A stretch of 64,000 nucleotides of DNA from Elgaria multicarinata webbii (taxonomy: Eukaryota; Chordata; Lepidosauria; Squamata; Anguidae): contig NC_086178.1 in NCBI RefSeq assembly GCF_023053635.1, positions 48,506,726 through 48,570,725 on the forward strand, in the 5' to 3' direction. Positions 57,804 to 64,000 of the stretch are shown here, in pieces. The notes under the pieces are model-generated. The model was not told where the DNA came from. It made no database searches and worked only from the letters and a program-made list of their open reading frames with translations. Position 1 is the first letter of the stretch, and each line of letters begins with the position of its first letter. Position numbers and translations under genes: made by a program.

Positions 57804-58060
57804 CTGAAAGACAAGGGGAAGAAAGCATGACAAACACTGAGTGAATCCACTTCCTATCATTTAAGCCATTTGCATATTTCTGGGCTTGAGGTCTACCCAA
57901 TTGCTTGGATGATCATGTTTTCAAGGGCACCCCCCCCTTGCTCGGGATTTCCTACAAGTGGCATCAATACTAGCACAGCTGATTTATAATCTTTTTGTTG
58001 TTGTTACTGCAATTGTCTCCAGGATGGGGATGGAGCCTTCTTTTGAAGCTACTGTAGACC

Positions 58061-58410
58061 TAGATATCTGGCACACTGATCAGACCAAAAGCCTTTCTAG
58101 TCCAGCGTTCTCTTCCTACAGTGGCCAACCATTTGCCCATAGTCAACCCACAAGGAGGACATGAGTACAGTAGCACTCTCCTGGTCATGTTCTCCAGCCA
58201 CTGGTATTTAAATACATACAGGAGATAATATTTTAGCCCTGATAGCCTTGTTCTCCATGAACTGGTCTAATCCCCTTTTAAATCTGTCCAATTTGGTGGC
58301 CATCACTACATCCTGTGGCAGCAAATTCCATAGTTTAACTATGTGCTATGGGAAGAAGTGCTTCCTTTCATCTGTCCTGAGTCTCCCACCCTTCAGCTTC
58401 ATTGGATATT
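58061..58410 (+). repeat. Dispersed repeat, family F, longest copy
   Basis: CACTGATCAGACCAAAAGCC, CTACAGTGGCCAACCATTTG, GTTCTCCAGCCACTGGTATT, TCTGTCCAATTTGGTGGCCA and ATTCCATAGTTTAACTATGT follow the order of the other copies and extend furthest 3'. Confidence 0.7.
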
Positions 58411-58807
58411 TTCAGAGATGGAATTCTGTCATTTCACTAAATTGGGATGAGGGAGATTTTAAGAACTTAGGGAAAACCTGCCCTAAAATCAGTAGCTGTG
58501 ATGGGTAGTGAGAAAATGTCCCTCTGTTGATGGCAAGTTGTATTCTCTAAGATATCTTTGTTTGGGGGAAAGTGGTTGCTCTTCTGGATGACGTTTAAAA
58601 GAACTGAGCAGAAAAATGCCTGGCAAAACGAGAGAGAGAGGAAGAAACCATCTCTATGGGTTTAAGCATGAGCATTTGGTGATGCAGACACAGTGGAAAC
58701 CAAACAGCAGTGTGCTGTGGAAGGGATTTGTTGGAGTGTAAGCCTTAAGCAGGCTATAGCCAGAGCATTTGGTGGTGGTAGTGGGACTAAGGGAGGCAAG
58801 TGGCACA

Positions 58808-59000
58808 TGGGCTGTGGCTTTGTTGTAGAGCACATGCTTTGAGTGCAGAAGGTCCCAGGTTCAATCTTCGGCATCTCCAGGTAGGGCTGGAAAAACGTCT
58901 GCCTGAAATCCTGAAGAGCCACTGACCCTGACTGTCAACAATCATTGGCTAGATGAAGCAATGGTCTGACTCAGTCTAAGGCAGCTTCCTATGTTCCTAT
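58808..59000 (+). mobile_element. tRNA-derived SINE, near full length
   Basis: The tRNA-like head has TGGCTTTGTTGTAGAGCAC and B-box GGTTCAATC. The body ends GGCAGCTTCCTATGTTCCTA. Confidence 0.85.
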
Positions 59001-60819
59001 CCGATTCACTTGTACAATTACAACGTTAATTAAGGAAACCTATCTATTTTAGCCCTCTTTCCTTCTAGACGCCTGGTGCTTATTGAACAAGCTTAACCAG
59101 TAATCTATGCAGACAGGGTAGCTGGAAATATTCGTTGCCCTCTTCCTGGAATGAATCTCCTCTCCCATTGTTCCCAGGCTGGGGCAGAGCTTTGCTGGCT
59201 GAGAGTCAGGCACAAGCTCGGCCACTGATCTCGATGAAGCAACAGTTTTAATGAGGCCCGGCTTTTGGAGTCGGTGCTCTCCAGGGACCCTAGAGAAGAG
59301 ACGCCGAGTCATTCCACATTGAGAGCGGACATCCTCCAGGCGGGAGGCCTTGCTCAAAGGACTCGGCACTTGACTGGGTTTGGCACAGAAAGCGTGTCTC
59401 TGCATTGTTAATGGGTGGGAAGGAATAAACAGCCATCTCAGGCCTCTTGCAGCCTCAGTCCAGACTTCCTGCTCTCCAAGATTAAAAGGCATGCAGGCAA
59501 AGAGCGCCCACACCCCGCCAAAACAATGGCACAGCTTCCCTGGATGTGACCAGTCCACACAGGAGTGGGTGACATCATCAAGGGGCGACCACATGGAGGT
59601 AACTAACACTGTTTGTCTACCCAAAGAAGGAGCCTACTGCCCCTTCCTGTTCTCAGCTCAATCATCTTGCACAAGAGACGAACAATCATTCTATGATGCC
59701 AGAGTGAAATGCAGCAGGGTTTCTTTAGCATGGAGGCATGAGTTAGAAAGAAGACTCTGGCTGCTAGAAAGAACCTTGAATGCTTTGCACATTCATGTGT
59801 GTACTGGAGAAAACTGGTAGAAGTTGTCCTAAGGCAGCCATTTTCAAAGCCTAAATTCTATATCATTGTACAGTTAATTTATGATCCAGCAGCACCTAAT
59901 ATTGTAATCTGACTGTGCCTAACACTCCCATACCAGACGATAGATATGTAGCAAGAAATAGGATCATGATATAGATGTGGTGGTGGGTGGTGAGGAGGGG
60001 AACACACAAGACAAAATGGAGAGGATGGCGTGTCTGAAGCAATCTGGCCAGATCACTTGCATTTCACTAGAGTGTTCTGCCATAGAACAGTAGAGCAGGA
60101 AATCATTGCCTCTGTGGAGGCTAGGACTGTGTTGGAAACTAGGCTCTCTATTTCTAAAGATAATTCAACCTTCATGCATTATGGCATCATGGGTTCAGGA
60201 CGCTTATCAGCAAACACAAATATGCATTATGTGCCAAGTGAATCTGAATCACTCTTGTGCATGGCATGCTTACTATTATGCACAAATGCACCTAATGGGC
60301 TGTATCTGATCTTAGTCTTAGGTAGAAAAGACCCATGGAAATGAAAGCCATGACTAAATTATATTCCATTTATTTCAATGGGTCTACATTGAGTAGGACT
60401 AACATTGGATACAAACCCCATGCTCCCTGTTCAAAAGCACACTAGAGACCTGAATGACTGCTGCACACTGCCATGCCCAGTAAGCTCTTGCTCAATTAAA
60501 CCACTACTTTCTGACGATGACTCTAGCACTTATGTCTGCAAGCATTCTGCTCCTTCCGGACATTTCTTTAGCAAGGAATCTCGTTTCAGGTAATGGGGAA
60601 TGGCAGAAAGCCACAGTATCTCTAATTGAAGCAGGCTGTGTCTTTGCATGCCACCTTGCAAGATACCAAGAATCTGTCCTCAAGTGGAAAAGGGAGCCAG
60701 TGACACGTTCTGTGAGGCTGTAGCTCTAGTTACACATCTCAGACATATCAAGTGGCTCAGACTATCGACCTGTGAATGCATAAGAGACTATGGCCTCCTT
60801 AAGTAGAACAGATACTTAC

Positions 60820-60918
60820 TCAGATCAACCCTCCCAAAGTCCACAAATATCCGCAGTGCTGCAGAGCCAAGCAAGTAACCAAAGGCTGGGCCAAACACTG
60901 CAATGGCAAATAACAGGG
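60820..60918 (-). CDS. SLCO2A1: SLCO2A1 exon 5: TM5
   Basis: Phase 1 to phase 1, acceptor CTCTTTCAG, donor GTAAGTATC. It encodes [20 protein letters not shown] and [12 protein letters not shown] with split codons. Human PGT reads [20 protein letters not shown] and LQIFVDYGRV. A short (GA)n tract lies just upstream of the acceptor at about 60920-60940. Confidence 0.98.
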   Translation of the reverse strand, partial: PCYLPLQCLAQPLVTCLALQHCGYLWTLGGLI

Positions 60919-61156
60919 CTGAAAGAGAGAGAGAGAGAGATAAGATGGTGAATGACTCTCTCTCTCTGTGGGTTACATTTCTTCAATACTGCTATGATGC
61001 TTTTTCTTCCTAGAGCTTGTTTTATTACCAGAGAGATAAAGAGTGTTTAAAATAAATGGGGTAATTAATATTCCTGCTGCATTAAGGTTTTACATATCTC
61101 ATTTACTAAAGAGGAGCTGCTACCATTCAAAAAGATCCTAACAATCTTGTTGAAGA

Positions 61157-61158
<2 letters not shown>

Positions 61159-61205
<47 letters not shown>
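61159..61205. repeat. (AAT)n microsatellite
   Basis: About 15 AAT units, followed directly by a family F-like sequence (CGTGATGGATCAGCCAAGG). Confidence 0.85.
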
Positions 61206-61209
<4 letters not shown>

Positions 61210-61359
61210 CATTAGAAGAATCGTGATGGATCAGCCAAGGGTCCATCTAATTCAGCATTGTTCCCTTACTGTGGCTCTGCTTCCTGCTTCTCTTCCGCAT
61301 TTGCAATGAGCTTCAATTACATGAGGAAGCGTGTAGTGATCACGTGGCCAATACAATTC

Positions 61360-61600
61360 AATAGGACAGCGCCCTCTAGTGGGCGTTTTATAGCACAACT
61401 TTGCCTGTACACTGCGGGGAAACCCGACAAATACTGATGTATTTCAGATGAGTCAGGTTTTCTGAGGTTTATTTTTGACTGCTAAAACCGGCGAATGGAG
61501 TGGGAGGCTGATGTTGTCATCAAAATGACCCAAGAACATCCGTGAGTGGTCAGTCATGAGCATGCTATAAAACACTCATTTAAAGAAACTCATTGTCTAC
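61360..61600. repeat. Interspersed repeat, family C relative
   Basis: GCGCCCTCTAGTGGGCGTTT, then GAGTGGTCAGTCATGAGCAT, in the same order as at 8815-9040. Confidence 0.45.
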
Positions 61601-62155
61601 CAATACACTCAAAGACAGCTCTCTGGTTTCATTAGCTACTTAATCATCCTGCTTATTAGGTTTCCCCTTGAATATCAAAAATAAATGTTATCTGCTAATT
61701 AGATTACTTTTTCATCTCTCTAAAAAGACAGATGGAATACTCATTATCAGAAAATATTTTGACATCCACAGTACTTGGATATTCACAGTGTCCGCAAACC
61801 TCAACAACCATTTACCCTGTTCTACAATAAGGGTGGAATCTTATCCATGTTTAGACTGGAAAAAATGTTTTACAAGCCCAGCATGCTCCCGCTAGCCATG
61901 ATAGTTGTAGGACATTTTCTGTCTAAATATGCAAAGGATTGCACCCTGTGTGCTCTTTTTGTATCTTTGGAAGGCCAAAATCTACCAGCCCCGCACCCCA
62001 CCCCCCAAAAAGAAAAAAGATAGATTAAAAACCGTCAACAGAAACAAATGGGGACTGATGGAAGCACACTGATATGAAGGCAATGCAAACCCAATGGGCA
62101 AGGAACGTCCCTTACCTAGATTACAGTAAAACACCTTTTCAGGGTAAGCGCATAC

Positions 62156-62368
62156 CTATGTATAAGGGAGAGTTGTTTGGTTCAGCAAAATCATCCACAT
62201 AGGAGATCCCAAAAGGCTGTATGGGGACTGTCCCAATTCCTGCCAACAGCTGAGCAACTACCATTATTCCCCACATGGTGCCGGCCTCTGCCTGGACATT
62301 CACGGTGGCATTTGGACAGGTGAATTGGCTGTTGCAGAGTTCAGATCTGGTGTTGCTGCTCTTGTTAT
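62156..62368 (-). CDS. SLCO2A1: SLCO2A1 exon 4: extracellular loop 2 and TM4
   Basis: Phase 1 in (acceptor TTTGTTCCAG), phase 1 out (GTATGC). It encodes [40 protein letters not shown] and [20 protein letters not shown], then [10 protein letters not shown]. The part from MWG onward is nearly identical to human PGT ([20 protein letters not shown], then SEPSNSPLYI). The loop is diverged, as is typical, and keeps possible glycosylation sites NKS and NAT. The first residue of the exon aligns with about human residue 138, so three exons are missing upstream. Confidence 0.98.
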
Positions 62369-64000
62369 CTGGAACAAAACAATGCACTAATTCTAGAAAA
62401 ACACAGTGAACACTCATGGACCACTAGACTATCACATCAAATTCAGTGCTGCTTGCATAATTTTGCCTTGCAAAAGAAAATGACCAACACATAGAAACAG
62501 AAAAATATCTAACTTGAGAGTCACTTTGCAGGTATGTTTCCCAATGCGAGTTCACTTGCACTGCAGGTTTAACTGTGGAAGCCCTGGCAAGCACAGAGAG
62601 CAGAACAGAGCAGTGCATCTTCAAGGCCCAGATGACATTTTAACAACAGTGGACATGGGGGCACCAGAAACGTGGCTGAAATCCACAGAAGCCCCCACCT
62701 CCCGCTGCATAGAATGGGTTGAGTTTTCCTTCTGGCAGAAATTCCTCATGGAGTCCTCTCCAACCTTGCGGGGGCGCGGATTTTTGAAGGGTAACAGAGG
62801 TTTACTACAACTTATTAGATTGTAAGCCTATGCGGCAGGGTCTTGCTATTTACTGTATTATCTGTACAGCACCATGTACATTGATGGTGCTATATAAATA
62901 AATAATAATAATAATAAAAGCACCCAACCACACATGGGACACCTTGTGCGGTGCTTTGGATCATAGCCAATGTCTTTGGTATAGTCATTTACTGGAGTTC
63001 AGCAGTTTGTGGCAATAGCAATTGTACTTGCACATCTAAGACATTCACTAACAAGGCTGAGCAAACTGCATCCTTAAGCTTCCTTGATCCCTCATTCCTG
63101 AATGTTGGAGACCTGCCAGAGCTGTAAACTTCCTCAATTTAATTAGCACCTGTCATCACCTTTTTCTTTCAAGGTATTACCACAACACTACTTATAGGGT
63201 TAGTTTCAGAAAGGGCTTTGAGAACGAAGATGCATCAGTGTAGTTGCAACCTAGGTTGGTTTTTTTGCCCCTTACACATCAAAAGCCAACTGCATAATTA
63301 TTGAGGGAGGCATAATTGTGGTTTGGTCCAGGGTTCTTACATGCTTTCAAATTACCCATTAGCTTTAATGGTGAACAAGATGTTCATGACAGAACCAGGA
63401 ATCCAATTCCAATCTATCAAAGTACTTTAAGTTCCTCTTAAAGTGAACAAAACAATGCTTAAATATCCAAAATGATGCTAGGAATCCACTTCCAATGCAA
63501 AATTGAAACAAACACAGCATTCTTGTCACATGTCAGCTCTCACACACATCTTGTACCTTGTTATTTGCTCATTTTCACAATTGTTCCAATATTTCCATCA
63601 ACTCATGGTACTTAATGAGAGTCCCTGTAGGTTTGTGGTATTTTTGATCAAATATTGAAACAAAATGTTGACCAGGTCGATAGAACATCACTTGTCATAT
63701 AAAATAACATGCTACCACAAACATTTCTGAACATGTTCAGCCCAACAGCATTATTACATGAGCTTGGAATGTAATTCCAGAATGCAGGGGCCTTCCTTTA
63801 ACTCATTTTAGATTCAATTGCCATAGAGGCCATATTAGAGATGTATCTCATGCCAAAACACAATTTTCATAAGTGAAACTGTTTGGGGTAAATGAGAAGA
63901 GAAATACCAAACCAACCAACTCCAATTTGGTTTACGTCAATGCTCCTATTCAAAGTTCCTCTCACTTACTAACGAGATGCCAAGTAGATCAGGGAGGGAC
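62369..64000 (-). other. SLCO2A1: SLCO2A1 intron 3 (part)
   Basis: No match to SLCO2A1 exon 3 (the region around SYFGSRVHRPRLIG) was recognised, so this is intron to the window end. It contains an L2-like LINE tail at 62812-62920 and otherwise unique A/T-rich sequence. Confidence 0.8.
62812..62920 (+). repeat. LINE 3' tail, L2-like
   Basis: AGATTGTAAGCCTATGCGGC, then TGTACAGCACCATGTACATT and an ATAA/AAT tail, matching 28485-28670. Confidence 0.75.

Larger units (their letters stand above)
57804..60819 (-). other. SLCO2A1: SLCO2A1 intron 5
   Basis: It contains a family F repeat (58061-58410) and a SINE (58808-59000). The interval 59.0-59.7 kb is non-repetitive and open on both strands for several hundred bases, without recognisable protein similarity. 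The rest is unique. Confidence 0.85.
60919..62155 (-). other. SLCO2A1: SLCO2A1 intron 4
   Basis: It contains an (AAT)n array (61159-61205), a short family F-like piece (about 61208-61290) and a family C-like repeat (61360-61600). No other exon is seen. Confidence 0.85.

Noticed and set aside
38860-62368. Calling the transporter SLCO2B1, which would pair with RAB6A
   Set aside because: Exons 4, 8, 9, 13 and 14 match SLCO2A1 ([37 protein letters not shown]) and not the SLCO2B1 equivalents.
63965-64000. Possible SLCO2A1 exon 3 end at the window edge (minus-strand GTAAGTGAG donor)
   Set aside because: The phase required by exon 4 gives a stop or an unrelated peptide, so this is probably intron.

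Overview
This is vertebrate nuclear DNA, most likely from a squamate reptile (lizard or snake). It has widely spaced exons with consensus splice sites, one CpG island, a CR1 LINE 3' end of sauropsid type, tRNA-derived SINEs, and a very high density of short hAT-type elements and L2-like LINE tails typical of squamate genomes. The species cannot be fixed from the window.

Two host genes are supported, both on the minus strand. (1) 22769-22838 is coding exon 1 of a RAB6 small GTPase inside a CpG island (about 22.3-23.45 kb). It is called RAB6B because its neighbour is SLCO2A1, as in mammals. The rest of the gene lies beyond position 1, so about 1-22768 is RAB6 intron 1. (2) 38860-62368 holds eleven consecutive coding exons (4-14 in the mammalian 14-exon numbering) of SLCO2A1, the prostaglandin transporter PGT. 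Every splice junction keeps phase, and the exons encode about the last 500 residues, a stop codon, and a short 3' UTR ending near an AATAAA at 38041-38046. Exons 1-3 lie beyond position 64000.

Layout: 1-22.8 kb is RAB6 intron 1. It contains a young Ty1/copia LTR retrotransposon at 313-4489 (two apparently identical 553-bp LTRs, 5-bp target duplication), a hAT MITE at 6742-6923 and many diverged repeats. 22.3-23.5 kb is the RAB6 promoter and first exon. 23.5-38.0 kb is the spacer between the genes, with no recognisable gene but several hAT and mariner-like MITEs with exact target duplications. 38.0-64 kb is SLCO2A1 exons and introns, the introns filled with fold-back elements, SINEs and LINE pieces.

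The two genes do not form a pathway. RAB6 directs Golgi and retrograde vesicle traffic; PGT is a 12-helix plasma-membrane carrier that takes up prostaglandins. Their adjacency is conserved synteny. I found no undescribed gene system. The points most worth a second look are the recent copia insertion, five hAT MITEs of different families with perfect 8-bp duplications, a family of long fold-back elements, and a repeat ending about 14 bp from a SLCO2A1 splice donor.
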